64,000 nucleotides of DNA from Pararhizobium capsulatum DSM 1112. GTDB taxonomy: Bacteria > Pseudomonadota > Alphaproteobacteria > Rhizobiales > Rhizobiaceae. The DNA is taken from contig NZ_JAUSVF010000001.1 of the NCBI RefSeq assembly GCF_030814475.1, positions 310,001-374,000 of the forward strand. Reading direction: 5' to 3'. The notes under the pieces were generated by a model. That model searched no databases. It saw only the letters and a list, made by a program, of their open reading frames with translations, and was not told where the DNA came from. Position 1 is the stretch's first letter; each line of letters begins with the position of its first letter. This document shows, piece by piece, positions 9,800-18,557 of the stretch. A program made the translations under genes and the position numbers.

Positions 9800-10999
9800 T
9801 CAAACCGGCCAAGCCGCGGCTTCGCCGAAGCTGTTTTCGATTGTTTCGACCTTCGGCGCACCGCGGGAAATTCCCGACACGCCAACGACGTAAGCGCGGG
9901 TCACGAAAGCCTGGCCGCGAAAGCCGAAGACAGCCGTGTCTCCAGGTCTCGGAGACTGCGGTCCGCTGGCGTCAATCATCGCGTAATAATCGATGGCCGA
10001 GGGTGGTGGCACCTCGACACGTCTCAATGCGGAGGCAGCGGTGGAGGGTTCGCTCCCCACAAGCGCCTTGACGTCATAGTCCGGGAAGATGGGATCGATA
10101 TAGAAGCCACCGCCGAAGCAGTAAGCCTTCCCGCCGTGCAGGTGCGAAACCTCGGTGAGATAGAGAACAGCAGGCAGCTCCGGAAGATCCTCTACCGCAT
10201 GCAGCGCGGTTGTGCCGTGCAACCCGTTGCCCGGCTCACATTGCGTGGCTCCAGCCTCGGCAAGAGCCTGCAGCAGAACCGATGAGGTAGTCCCCGGCGC
10301 ATTGACCTCGATATCGGCCCGGCCGGCATGCATCAATGCATCACGCGCGCGGGTCAGGGTATCGAGATTGGCGGTTGGCAGGACCTTGCGCTTGCCATGG
10401 TCGAAAAGAAGCGCCGGGAAGGTGGTGATGCCGGCAAAGCAACCTCCTTCAATGGCATCCAGTTGCTCGGCGACAGCCACGATGTCTTCTGCAGGAAAGC
10501 CGCCTTCGTGCCCCCGGTAAAATGTATCTCCTTCTGCGCAAATCCTCGCGAGCAGCTTCTGCATGTAGCCGGACCGTTTTGCACCGGCAGCGGCCTCCCT
10601 TGCCTTCGCATCGTTGAAGACAGTCCAGTAGTCGGGTCGAAAACGATTGGCCGCGGCATCCGCCTCATGGCGCGCCACCTGCTGGAGGTGCCCGAGATGG
10701 CCGATCGTCAGGCCAGCCTTGCTCGCAGCCCGCGCACAGGCCATGTCGACGGCGACTGCACGGTCGATCCCGCCGCGCTTGACGGCATCGCAGAATGAAC
10801 TCGCCCGCCCTACCTGTTTGGTCATGGCGAAGATCTTCAGTCCATGCTTGTCGGCTTCCGATTGTAGAATCCGGGCATTGGCTTCGACGGCATCGAGATC
10901 AAGCACATAGGCGTTTGCGGGGATCAGCCCCTTCTGGTGAAGCGCCATTGCGCTTTCAATGAACGCCGGATTGCGGCGGCGAAGAACGTCGAGAAACAT
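9800..10999 (-). CDS. YhfX-like PLP-dependent enzyme (alanine-racemase fold)
   Basis: 399-residue protein of the alanine racemase N-terminal superfamily. The beginning NAYVLDLDAVEANARIL, the candidate PLP lysine in KIFAMTKQVGR, and NAPGTTSSVLLQ and EPGNGLHGT later on recall E. coli YhfX, whose reaction is not established. It could racemise or otherwise process an amino acid released by the M20 hydrolase of the same operon, which is inference. GGGAGGTTGCC before the ATG fixes the start. Placing it between permease and ATPase genes of a transporter implies a role tied to the imported substrate. Confidence 0.85.
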   Translation of the reverse strand: MFLDVLRRRNPAFIESAMALHQKGLIPANAYVLDLDAVEANARILQSEADKHGLKIFAMTKQVGRASSFCDAVKRGGIDRAVAVDMACARAASKAGLTIGHLGHLQQVARHEADAAANRFRPDYWTVFNDAKAREAAAGAKRSGYMQKLLARICAEGDTFYRGHEGGFPAEDIVAVAEQLDAIEGGCFAGITTFPALLFDHGKRKVLPTANLDTLTRARDALMHAGRADIEVNAPGTTSSVLLQALAEAGATQCEPGNGLHGTTALHAVEDLPELPAVLYLTEVSHLHGGKAYCFGGGFYIDPIFPDYDVKALVGSEPSTAASALRRVEVPPPSAIDYYAMIDASGPQSPRPGDTAVFGFRGQAFVTRAYVVGVSGISRGAPKVETIENSFGEAAAWPV

Positions 11000-11010
11000 G
11001 GCAACCTCCC

Positions 11011-12000
11011 TTAGCGTGCTTTTTCGCGCAGCGAGACGGCGACTGCAGCGAGAATGATGAGACCACGAACGATCATCTGGTCGGATACGGAAAGACCCAT
11101 CAGGATCAGCCCATTGTTGAGCATGCCCATCATCAATGAGCCGACGAGCGCACCGATGACCGAACCCTTTCCTCCATTGAGCAGCGTGCCACCGACGATG
11201 ACGGCGGCGATGACCGTCATCAGGTCGCTTTCGCCCAGCGTATACTTCGCAGCCTGAAGGCGACCGGCATAGAGCAGTCCGGCCAGCGCGGCGACCCCGC
11301 CACTGATCATCATGACGGCAACGCGGATACGCGCAACGCTGATGCCCGAAACGCTTGCCGCGCGGCTGTTATCGCCAGTGGCAAGAACATGGGCTCCAAA
11401 TCGCGTCTCACGATAGATGATATGACCGATCGCCACCGCAAGAACGGTCCACCAGACGAGCGAGGGGATGCCAAGGATCGAGCCTGAGCCGAAAAAGCCG
11501 GTAAAGGTCGAGTTTGTGACCGGGATCGAGCGCAGATCGGTCAACGACCGCGCGACACCGGCAAAGAGGCCCATCGTCGCAAGCGTCACCAAAAATGATG
11601 GCAAGCGCACATAGGCGACTAGCAGGCCATTGATCAGGCCGATGAGCAGACCGCAACCCAGGCCGATGACAATGCCGGCGGCAATACCATAGGTCTCCAT
11701 CGCAACGGCTGCGGCAAGTGCGGCCACGGCAACGGTGGAGCCGAAAGACAGGTCGATCTCGCCGGCAGAGAGCACGAAGACAAGGCCAATAGCCATGATC
11801 GTCGCCGGCGCCGTCTGAAGCATGATATTGGTGAGGTTGCGCACCGTCAGAAAGCCGCTGTCTTTCAGCACGAGAGCGAAGAACAGGAAGATGGCCAGGA
11901 AGCCGAGATAGACGACATATTGCTGGAAGTTGATGCGGCGGGAAAGGCGCGCGAAAGGGGTAACGGCGGCAGGTGCGACACCGTTCGAAGACTGTGGCAT
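11011..12000 (-). CDS. ABC transporter permease, ribose/fructose (RbsC) type
   Basis: 329-residue inner-membrane permease of the BPD_transp_2 family. Hydrophobic segments run through the whole protein. The conserved core GLVFVLSAGEIDLSFGSTVA is followed by GCGLLIGLINGLLVAYVRLPSFLVTLAT (two fragments), typical of RbsC/FrcC/XylH. It presumably forms the channel with the ATPase and binding protein of the same operon. GGAGGATTACTCC lies upstream of the ATG. The type suggests a sugar or sugar-like ligand, but the neighbouring M20 and PLP genes point to an amino-acid derivative; the substrate is unresolved. Confidence 0.93.
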   Translation of the reverse strand: MPQSSNGVAPAAVTPFARLSRRINFQQYVVYLGFLAIFLFFALVLKDSGFLTVRNLTNIMLQTAPATIMAIGLVFVLSAGEIDLSFGSTVAVAALAAAVAMETYGIAAGIVIGLGCGLLIGLINGLLVAYVRLPSFLVTLATMGLFAGVARSLTDLRSIPVTNSTFTGFFGSGSILGIPSLVWWTVLAVAIGHIIYRETRFGAHVLATGDNSRAASVSGISVARIRVAVMMISGGVAALAGLLYAGRLQAAKYTLGESDLMTVIAAVIVGGTLLNGGKGSVIGALVGSLMMGMLNNGLILMGLSVSDQMIVRGLIILAAVAVSLREKAR

Positions 12001-12030
12001 GGAGTAATCCTCCGTAAACCGGCGGGAGAG

Positions 12031-12058
12031 GCGAAAGGGCGATGATCCGCCCTTTCGC
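12031..12058 (-). other. Intercistronic stem-loop between binding-protein and permease genes
   Basis: Perfect 11-bp inverted repeat (GCGAAAGGGCG / CGCCCTTTCGC, 6-nt loop) just after the binding-protein stop codon. No U-tract follows on the minus strand, so it is more likely an mRNA-stabilising or attenuating element that raises binding protein over permease, as in other ABC operons, than a full terminator. Confidence 0.65.
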
Positions 12059-12065
12059 GCGGGTT

Positions 12066-13127
12066 TTACTTCAGCGCGTCGAGAATGGACTGCGGTGCAT
12101 CGCGGTTTAGCGATTCCTTCCAGCCATCGGCCACATTGGCCTTGGTAACCGTCAGGGCAGGGGCGACAACGAAGGCAGGAGCGTCCTGGCCGAGCAATGA
12201 TTTCAGCCCGGCAGCAGCCATGGCGCGACCAAGTTCATAGGCCTTGTCGGCGACAAGAGCGACCACCGCACCGCCCTTGACCATGTCAAGACCGACAGGC
12301 TCGGCGAGATCGAGTGTGACGATCTTGGTCTTGGTGTTGCCGGCGGCGCGCAAGGCGGCGAGCACCCCGTCTGCCGGCTCAGCCCAGGTCACATAGATGC
12401 CGTCGAGATCAGGATTCTGCAGCAGCATCGCGGAGGCCAGTTCCTCGGCGCGCGCCGGATCGGTGATACCCTGCTGGGCGACGATCTTGATGTCGGGATA
12501 GTCCTTCTCGATGGTGGTCTTGAAGGCATTGTCGCGCTGGTTTGTCACGTAATAGGTGGCATCGTGGAAAATCCAGCCTACCTTGCCTTTGCCGCCAATT
12601 GACTTGGCCAATGCATCGGCCGCCTGCTTGCCCATCTGGAAGAGATCGTCGGTGACGATCGCCGCATAATCGGTGCCGTGCTTGTAGCCGGACGGGACAT
12701 TGGACAGGAAGACGAGCTTGGTGCCATCGGTGACCGCTTGGCGGAAAGCTTCCGCGGAGGTGACCGGATCGAGCGGCAGGGCGAGGATGACGTTCGGCTT
12801 GGCGGCGAGCGCGGTTTCGATATCGCTGCGCTGGCGCGCGGCATCAAAACCGGCATCGGTGGTTACGACCACCTCAACCCCAGCGCGCGCGAACTCGTCC
12901 TTGGCGCCGGCAGTCACGGCGTTGACGAAATCCGAAGACGTATGCCAGAGCAACGCGGCCTTATAGCCCTTGTCCTTCAGTGCGGCCAGATCGGCATCGG
13001 TCAACGCGACGACTGCGCTCGGCGTGGCCGCTTCGCCTGCAGGGCCGACTGTCTGCGCGACAGCGGGTGCAGTCGCTAGCAGCAGTCCGGCAAGAATGGT
13101 GGCATTCAGCAGTTTCCTCATAAGCAT
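12066..13127 (-). CDS. Periplasmic substrate-binding protein, ribose-type (Peripla_BP_4)
   Basis: 353 residues with a Sec signal peptide (MRKLLNATILAGLLLATAPAVAQ; cleavage after AVA or AQ). The mature protein follows the RbsB-like two-lobe pattern: ALLWHTSSDFVNAVTAGAKDEF at the first lobe, ILALPLDPVTSAEAFRQAV, then DGIYVTWAEPADGVLAALRA in the second lobe. AGGGAACGAAA stands before the first ATG. The ligand is not readable from sequence; the aromatic and acidic residues seen (W61-H-T-S, TWAEPAD) would fit a polar ligand. It delivers substrate to the permease encoded next. Confidence 0.93.
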   Translation of the reverse strand: MLMRKLLNATILAGLLLATAPAVAQTVGPAGEAATPSAVVALTDADLAALKDKGYKAALLWHTSSDFVNAVTAGAKDEFARAGVEVVVTTDAGFDAARQRSDIETALAAKPNVILALPLDPVTSAEAFRQAVTDGTKLVFLSNVPSGYKHGTDYAAIVTDDLFQMGKQAADALAKSIGGKGKVGWIFHDATYYVTNQRDNAFKTTIEKDYPDIKIVAQQGITDPARAEELASAMLLQNPDLDGIYVTWAEPADGVLAALRAAGNTKTKIVTLDLAEPVGLDMVKGGAVVALVADKAYELGRAMAAAGLKSLLGQDAPAFVVAPALTVTKANVADGWKESLNRDAPQSILDALK

Positions 13128-13158
13128 TTTCGTTCCCTCTTTTCTATGGTTGAAGTGC

Positions 13159-14421
13159 TTAGTCCGTCACCCCGCAATAGCGGGTCATAAAGGTCGCGAA
13201 GGCGACGATGCCGGCGAGATATTCCTCGGTCTCGACGCGTTCCTCGAATGTGTGGCAATTGCGGATGTCGCCCGGTGCGCAGTAGACGGCGGGAATTCCC
13301 AAGCGATTAATGAAGAAGGGCGTTTCCGACCAGAACGGAGCGCCCTCAATGATACCCCGTCCCTGCATGGCACCGGAGACCGCTTCCGACAGCATGGTCA
13401 CCTCCGGCAGATCCGTTGCAATTTCGGCTGCCGTCCCGCCAAGCGCATGGTCACGACCGGCAGGATAACTGATTTCCACACCGATCTCGGGATCGGCTAT
13501 TGCGCCACGAATGACGGTTTCCAATTCGCTCGCCGCAGTGTCCAGAGATTCTCCCGGCAACAATTTGCGAATCAGCGACAATTTGCATTCTTCCGGTACG
13601 GCGATAAATCCGCCGCCCTGCAGCCCGGTGATCAAAAGGAAGCTGCGACCGATCAGGTCGTGGGAGGCGCGGGTAGAAACGTCCTCCGAATGCCGCCACA
13701 AGGCCGACATGACGGCATGGCTCGCCTTCAGCGCATCCCTGCCGAGTTCCGGCACGCCGAAATAAGCCGATTTTCCCGTGATCGTTATATCGGCGATAAA
13801 GAAACCGATCTGGGCTGGATAAACAGAAAGGCGCGTTGGCTCGACATAGACGACGAAATCGGGCCTTTCGATTTCACCCGTCTCGATCCGACCGACATAG
13901 TCCTTGATGCCCGCCGAAATACCGGTACCGGGCTCGCCGCTCTCCTCGTCACCGACAAAAGCAAAGGCAACATCGCCGCCCAATGTGACACCAGCGCGAT
14001 CAAGGAGCGAGAGCGCTGCGAGCGCCGTGCAGATCCCGGCCTTGAGGTCACCGGCCCCGCGACCCCAGATCTGCCCATCGATGATCGGCCCCGAAAATGG
14101 ATCTTCGCGCTCCGTGCCGGCCCAATGCTCCCGCCAGCCCTCGACATGCACGGTATCGGTATGGCCGATGAACAGCAGCCGCTTGCCGGCTGACTTGCCC
14201 TTGCGCTCGCCCCAGATATTTGGCCGTCCCGGCAAAAAATCGGCCTTCTGGACCGCATCAATGCCGCGTAACCGCATCTGCTCTTCCAGATAGGCGACGA
14301 AATTGGCTTCATTGCCGGTTACGCTGTTGCGGCCGATGGCCCCGCGCAGAAGATCGATCGCCACCTCCCGATCCAGAGCCTGAAGAAACCGCTCCTGAAG
14401 ACCATCGGCACGATCCGTCAT
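13159..14421 (-). CDS. M20-family metallohydrolase (ArgE/DapE/Acy1-like)
   Basis: 420-residue two-zinc amidohydrolase. The ligand motifs are in order: FIGHTDTVH (His, about residue 86), GRGAGDLKAG (bridging Asp), DEESGEPGTG (catalytic Glu pair) and NCHTFEE near the C terminus (last His). The dimerisation lid sits between. Members remove acyl groups from N-acyl amino acids or cleave peptides; which applies here is unknown. It overlaps the ROK regulator gene by 4 nt and precedes the transporter genes, so it probably acts in the cytoplasm on the imported compound. No signal peptide. Confidence 0.9.
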   Translation of the reverse strand: MTDRADGLQERFLQALDREVAIDLLRGAIGRNSVTGNEANFVAYLEEQMRLRGIDAVQKADFLPGRPNIWGERKGKSAGKRLLFIGHTDTVHVEGWREHWAGTEREDPFSGPIIDGQIWGRGAGDLKAGICTALAALSLLDRAGVTLGGDVAFAFVGDEESGEPGTGISAGIKDYVGRIETGEIERPDFVVYVEPTRLSVYPAQIGFFIADITITGKSAYFGVPELGRDALKASHAVMSALWRHSEDVSTRASHDLIGRSFLLITGLQGGGFIAVPEECKLSLIRKLLPGESLDTAASELETVIRGAIADPEIGVEISYPAGRDHALGGTAAEIATDLPEVTMLSEAVSGAMQGRGIIEGAPFWSETPFFINRLGIPAVYCAPGDIRNCHTFEERVETEEYLAGIVAFATFMTRYCGVTD

Positions 14422-15632
14422 TGTGCAGCCTCCCGCTTCACGACGACTGCGGCCGGCGGCAATGAGATTCTTCCCTCGGGCGCATCAGCCCCGAACAACG
14501 TATTGTGCAGATGGCTGAGGCCGATTGCCGCCGCACCGATAAGGGCGGCGCGGGCACCGAGCTGGCTTGCCTCGACATCAACGGGGTAGGGGAAACATTT
14601 CGGCAGGAAGGTCCGGACACGATCGAGGATTTCCGGCCTCAAGCCAATGGAGCCGCCCAGAATGACCTTCTGCGGATTGGCCACGGCTGCAATCGCGCCG
14701 ATGCCGCGGGCAAGATAGCGCCCGGTATCATCCAGTACCTTGATCGCGGTCATGTCACCGGCGGTCGCCCGATTGAATATCGCGGGAACAGACAGTGTTT
14801 CGCCCGAGGCCGCCCTGAAGCGCTCTATAATCCCCCCCGAGGCGACGGCACGTTCAAATGCGCCTGAACGAAGCGACTCCGCCTCAAACGGATCCGCACC
14901 GAAGGGCATGAAGCCGAGTTCACCAGCCGCATGGCTTGCACCACGCACAAGATGACCGCCGACCATGAGACCACCGCCAATACCCGTGCCGACTGCGATA
15001 TAGGCAAGATTGTCGACACCTTGTCCCTGGCCGAGCCAGTTTTCGCCGAGCACGGCGAGGTTGACGTCATTTTCGAGCATGACATCACATCCGAAGCCCA
15101 CCTCGAAGGCTGCCGCGACATTCATCGCGTCGAAGCCTGAAATATTGGGAGCAAGCAGAATGCGCCCCGTTACATCATCCGGTGCCCCGGGAGCCCCGAT
15201 GACGGCGAGGCGAATGCGCTCGCGCGATATCCCCTGACTTTCAGCAGAGCGGAAACACATTTCGACGATTTGATCGATCACCGGCTGGCCGCCGCGAGCA
15301 TTGGTCGGCGCCACCTCTTCCGCAACGATCTGACAGGTAAGATCGGCGATTGCCACCCTGACCTTGGTACCACCGAGATCGACGGCGGCAATATAGGCCG
15401 CATCCGGTACGAGTTCATAAGTGACGGCGGTGCGTCCGACATGGCCGCTGGTGCGTCCGGTTTCGCGTACCCAACCCTCGATCTCGAGCTGGCGGACGAT
15501 CTCGGAAATTGTCTGTTTCGAAAGACCCGTCTGCTTGGAAATCGATGCGCGCGAAATCGGCCCGCCATGCACGATGGCCTCCATGACGGCGCGTTGGGAA
15601 AATTTGCGCGATATCCGCAGGGTTTCGCTCAC
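14418..15632 (-). CDS. ROK-family transcriptional regulator
   Basis: About 404 residues. An N-terminal winged helix-turn-helix (SRASISKQTGLSKQTISEIV) is joined to a ROK sugar-kinase-like domain starting AAVDLGGTKVRVAIADL, with GTGIGGGLMVGG and the ROK signature region near 200-240. The usual zinc-site Cys cluster (CxCGxxGC) of NagC/Mlc is not seen: the matching region reads ASHAAGELGFMPFGADPF, so the domain may sense ligand without zinc. The GTG at 15632 has GAGGTGG in the correct position; a GTG at 15638 is also possible. First gene of the operon, likely autoregulated through the palindrome at 15651-15665. Confidence 0.9.
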   Translation of the reverse strand: MSETLRISRKFSQRAVMEAIVHGGPISRASISKQTGLSKQTISEIVRQLEIEGWVRETGRTSGHVGRTAVTYELVPDAAYIAAVDLGGTKVRVAIADLTCQIVAEEVAPTNARGGQPVIDQIVEMCFRSAESQGISRERIRLAVIGAPGAPDDVTGRILLAPNISGFDAMNVAAAFEVGFGCDVMLENDVNLAVLGENWLGQGQGVDNLAYIAVGTGIGGGLMVGGHLVRGASHAAGELGFMPFGADPFEAESLRSGAFERAVASGGIIERFRAASGETLSVPAIFNRATAGDMTAIKVLDDTGRYLARGIGAIAAVANPQKVILGGSIGLRPEILDRVRTFLPKCFPYPVDVEASQLGARAALIGAAAIGLSHLHNTLFGADAPEGRISLPPAAVVVKREAAQ

Positions 15633-15650
15633 GACCACCTCATTTAATTC

Positions 15651-15691
15651 GTTCAGTTACCGAACTAACTAGATTGCCAAATTTTTGTCAA
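15651..15691 (-). promoter_or_regulatory. Promoter and candidate operator of the ROK/M20/ABC operon
   Basis: On the minus strand TTGACA (15686-15691) precedes a -10-like TTAGTT (15663-15668) at 17 nt. A 15-bp palindrome, GTTCAGTTACCGAAC on the plus strand (15651-15665, six of seven arms paired), overlaps the -10 region. This is where a ROK repressor would be expected to bind. The promoter is only partly consensus; the operator is inferred. Confidence 0.5.
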
Positions 15692-15803
15692 GCTGCCGCG
15701 ATCGAAAATTCTCGCGCGGTCTTTGATCAGAGAGTCATGGAGAGGAATTAGCTGGGCCCGGCTTCTTAGCCGGGCGGCGCATCAGCGCAAAGGACAATGC
15801 TCG

Positions 15804-17162
15804 CTAAAGAAGTTGAGGTTCCAAGCCTGCAGATTCATCAGTGTCATTCGGTAAACCTAGCGTTGCGAGCAATACCTCGACGGCGGCTGCCGTATCGAGG
15901 AGCCTCCGATCCCCGCCGTTTGCCCCCATGAGCATGATGCCCGCGGGTAGACTTGTGGTTCGCAACGGCAGAGTGATCGCAGAAAGGTCGAACTGGTTGG
16001 CAACCTGCGTGTTGCGCAAAAGCAGATCCTCGACCCGCCTATATTCGAATTCGTCAGTTTCCACTGTCGCGATCGGTACTGCGGATATGGGGGTCGCGGG
16101 TAAAAGAATGGAGTCAAAGCCAGCGATCCGTTCATCCATACGTTGGGCAAGAACGACGCGCGTGTCAAGAATAGCCTCAAGATCAGCCGTGTTGACTTGC
16201 GCCCGCCGCCGCAAGGTAGATGTTACGCGCTCATCAACCAGGGGATTTTCATCATTCAGCCAGCCAGCATGAACACGGCTTGCCTCTATGCCTGCGATCG
16301 AGCCGATCTGTGTTGCCTGGCGAAACTCCTCGAGAAGATCGTCAATCATCACGTCGACGATCTCGCAGTCAGCTTTGCGCAATCGGCCTACAACCTGGTC
16401 AAAAGCTGCTAGGATATCGGTCTGCGTATCCTGGAAAAGTCGCCCGCGGGGAATACCGACCTTCAGCTCAGAGAGCGGCACGGTCTGTAGCGGCGAGGGA
16501 ACTTCACCGGCCATGATGGCATCGGCAAGCGCGCAGTCAGCAACCGTACCCGCAAGCGGCCCGATGGAATCAAGGCTCGGCGCAAGTGGAAACGCGCCGA
16601 CCAGCGGCACCCTCCGCGCAGTTGGTTTGAACCCGACAATACCATTCAAAGCCGCCGGAATACGTACGGACCCTCCGGTATCGGATCCGATGGCAATGTC
16701 GCAGGTGCCTTCCGCCGCAGAAACGGCTGCGCCAGAGGAGGAGCCACCAGGAATGAGCGCTGCGTCAAATGCGTTTCCCGGCACAGGATAATGCAGGTTG
16801 AGACCGACTGCAGTGAAAGCGAATTCCGTCATGTGAGTCTTGCCAAGGATGATCGCCCCGGCATCCCGAAGCCGGCGAACGATTACGGCATCTTCGGTGG
16901 CCGCAGCTTCCTGACGGCGAATGACCGAGCCGGCCAGGGTCGGTTCGCCAGCAATATCGAACAGGTCCTTGATCGAGATGATCTTGCCATCCATCGGGCC
17001 GAGACTCTTTCCGGCTGCGAACCTCGCATCTGCCGCACCGGCTTCCGCACGGGCCGAATGAGGGTAGAGCGTGACATAAGTCCGCTCCTGATCCCGACGC
17101 GCATCAAGACGCGTCAGAATATCTTCGAGGCGGTTGCGAATAGGACCTTGCTGCTTGATCAT
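15804..17162 (-). CDS. Amidase (amidase-signature family)
   Basis: 452-residue amidase-signature hydrolase with the Ser-cisSer-Lys triad: Lys65 in ISIKDLFDI, the glycine/serine-rich loop IPGGSSSGAAVSAAEG, and the nucleophile stretch GSDTGGSVRIPAALNG. Length and motifs match stand-alone amidases such as allophanate-hydrolase-like or aryl/acylamidases rather than GatA, because no gatB or gatC is adjacent. It lies upstream of the ROK operon on the same strand but 170 nt away and is divergent from the flavoprotein gene. The substrate is unknown. The start has only a weak GGGTTGG-like ribosome binding site. Confidence 0.9.
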   Translation of the reverse strand: MIKQQGPIRNRLEDILTRLDARRDQERTYVTLYPHSARAEAGAADARFAAGKSLGPMDGKIISIKDLFDIAGEPTLAGSVIRRQEAAATEDAVIVRRLRDAGAIILGKTHMTEFAFTAVGLNLHYPVPGNAFDAALIPGGSSSGAAVSAAEGTCDIAIGSDTGGSVRIPAALNGIVGFKPTARRVPLVGAFPLAPSLDSIGPLAGTVADCALADAIMAGEVPSPLQTVPLSELKVGIPRGRLFQDTQTDILAAFDQVVGRLRKADCEIVDVMIDDLLEEFRQATQIGSIAGIEASRVHAGWLNDENPLVDERVTSTLRRRAQVNTADLEAILDTRVVLAQRMDERIAGFDSILLPATPISAVPIATVETDEFEYRRVEDLLLRNTQVANQFDLSAITLPLRTTSLPAGIMLMGANGGDRRLLDTAAAVEVLLATLGLPNDTDESAGLEPQLL

Positions 17163-17320
17163 GCCAACCCGATTTCAGTTAAGAGACGAAAAATTCTTAG
17201 CAGGTCGATTGACCAAAACCAGCTATCGATTCTCATGGGCTCAAGGCGATTTGTCCCGTTGGATATAGGCTGGACACTCGCAAAATCTCGGCGCACTTGC
17301 GCAAGACTGCCGCTCACGCC

Positions 17321-18544
17321 ATGAGTAGCGCCATGACGCAGAAGATGCAGAACATTGCCGTGATCGGCGCAGGCCCGGCCGGCCTGATGGCGGCAGAAAT
17401 GCTGTCGCATGCCGGCCATCATGTGACAGCCTACGAAGCGATGCCGTCGGTGGCGCGCAAATTTCTGCTTGCCGGAAAATCGGGGCTGAACATCACGCAT
17501 TCCGAACCGTTCGAACAATTTGCAAACCGCTTCGGCCCTGCGAACGCCGCCCTGCGCCCTGCGCTTGATGGCTTCACGCCGGAGCAGGTGCAGACATGGG
17601 CTCATTCGCTTGGGACAGAGACATTTGTAGGCACCTCCGGCCGCGTTTTTCCAAAGGTAATGAAGGCGTCTCCCCTGCTCCGATCCTGGCTGAAGCGGTT
17701 GGAACAGCAGGGTGTAGCGATCCTGACACGGCACCGCTGGATCGGCTTCACGCCCACGGGTGAACTGCGCCTTGAAACGCCCGATGGAGAGACGTCGGTC
17801 GCCTGCGAAGCAACCCTTCTCTCCCTCGGTGGTGCAAGCTGGCCACGGCTGGGGTCGGATGCGGCCTGGGTGCCGGAGCTTGGACGCCTCGGCGTTGAGA
17901 TCGCTCCTTTTCGTGCTGCCAATTGCGGCTTCGATGTGGACTGGAGCGACATTTTTCGCGACCGTTTCGCAGGCGCGCCGCTGAAATCCGTAACAGCCAC
18001 ATCCGATGCCGGCACGTTTCCCGGCGAATTCGTCGTGACCCGAACAGGGATTGAGGGCAGCCTGGTCTATGCCCACGCCGCAGCCTTGCGCGACCGGCTG
18101 GAGAGCGGACATGAAACATTGCTGACAGTCGATCTTGCCCCTGGTCGCCCGATCGAAAAACTGGCAAGAGACCTTGCGAAGCAGGGCGGCAAGGCGAGCT
18201 TGTCCAGCCGTCTGCGCAAAGGAGCTGGAATAGAGGGGGTAAAGGCCGGACTTGTCAGAGAATTGGCCGGCAGCGGCGATGCAGCACAATTGGCAGAGGT
18301 CATCAAGGCGCTCCCAATTCGCATCGTGAGACCCCGCCCGATCGCCGAGGCGATTTCGTCGGCTGGCGGCATCCTCCTCACCGAGATCGATGAAAATTAC
18401 ATGTTGAAGCGATTGCCCAAAATCTTCGTGGCCGGAGAAATGCTGGACTGGGAAGCGCCGACGGGCGGATACCTGCTGACAGCCTGTTTCGCCATGGGCA
18501 AGGCGGCAGCTGAAGGCATAAGCCGCTTTCTCGCTCAAAAGTAA
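17321..18544 (+). CDS. HI0933/YhiN-type FAD-dependent oxidoreductase
   Basis: About 407-residue flavoprotein of the HI0933-like (BaiN/RdsA) group. The FAD-binding dinucleotide fold is at the N terminus (IAVIGAGPAGLMAAEML), followed by the diagnostic KFLLAGKSGLNITHSE and, near the end, FVAGEMLDWEAPTGGYLLTACFAMGKAA, which closes around FAD. I believe it belongs to the PP_4765-like subgroup. The reaction is not defined; relatives reduce unsaturated cyclic substrates or affect rRNA-related phenotypes. ATGs at 17321, 17333 and 17345 are all possible starts and none has a strong ribosome binding site. Convergent with the sensor kinase, 13 nt apart. Confidence 0.88.
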   Translation: MSSAMTQKMQNIAVIGAGPAGLMAAEMLSHAGHHVTAYEAMPSVARKFLLAGKSGLNITHSEPFEQFANRFGPANAALRPALDGFTPEQVQTWAHSLGTETFVGTSGRVFPKVMKASPLLRSWLKRLEQQGVAILTRHRWIGFTPTGELRLETPDGETSVACEATLLSLGGASWPRLGSDAAWVPELGRLGVEIAPFRAANCGFDVDWSDIFRDRFAGAPLKSVTATSDAGTFPGEFVVTRTGIEGSLVYAHAAALRDRLESGHETLLTVDLAPGRPIEKLARDLAKQGGKASLSSRLRKGAGIEGVKAGLVRELAGSGDAAQLAEVIKALPIRIVRPRPIAEAISSAGGILLTEIDENYMLKRLPKIFVAGEMLDWEAPTGGYLLTACFAMGKAAAEGISRFLAQK

Positions 18545-18557
18545 GTTGGCCGTGACC

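Noticed and set aside
15756..15775. GCCCGGC-TTCTTA-GCCGGGC hairpin after the amidase gene
   Set aside because: It could terminate the amidase transcript, but no T tract follows on the minus strand, so I do not list it as a terminator.
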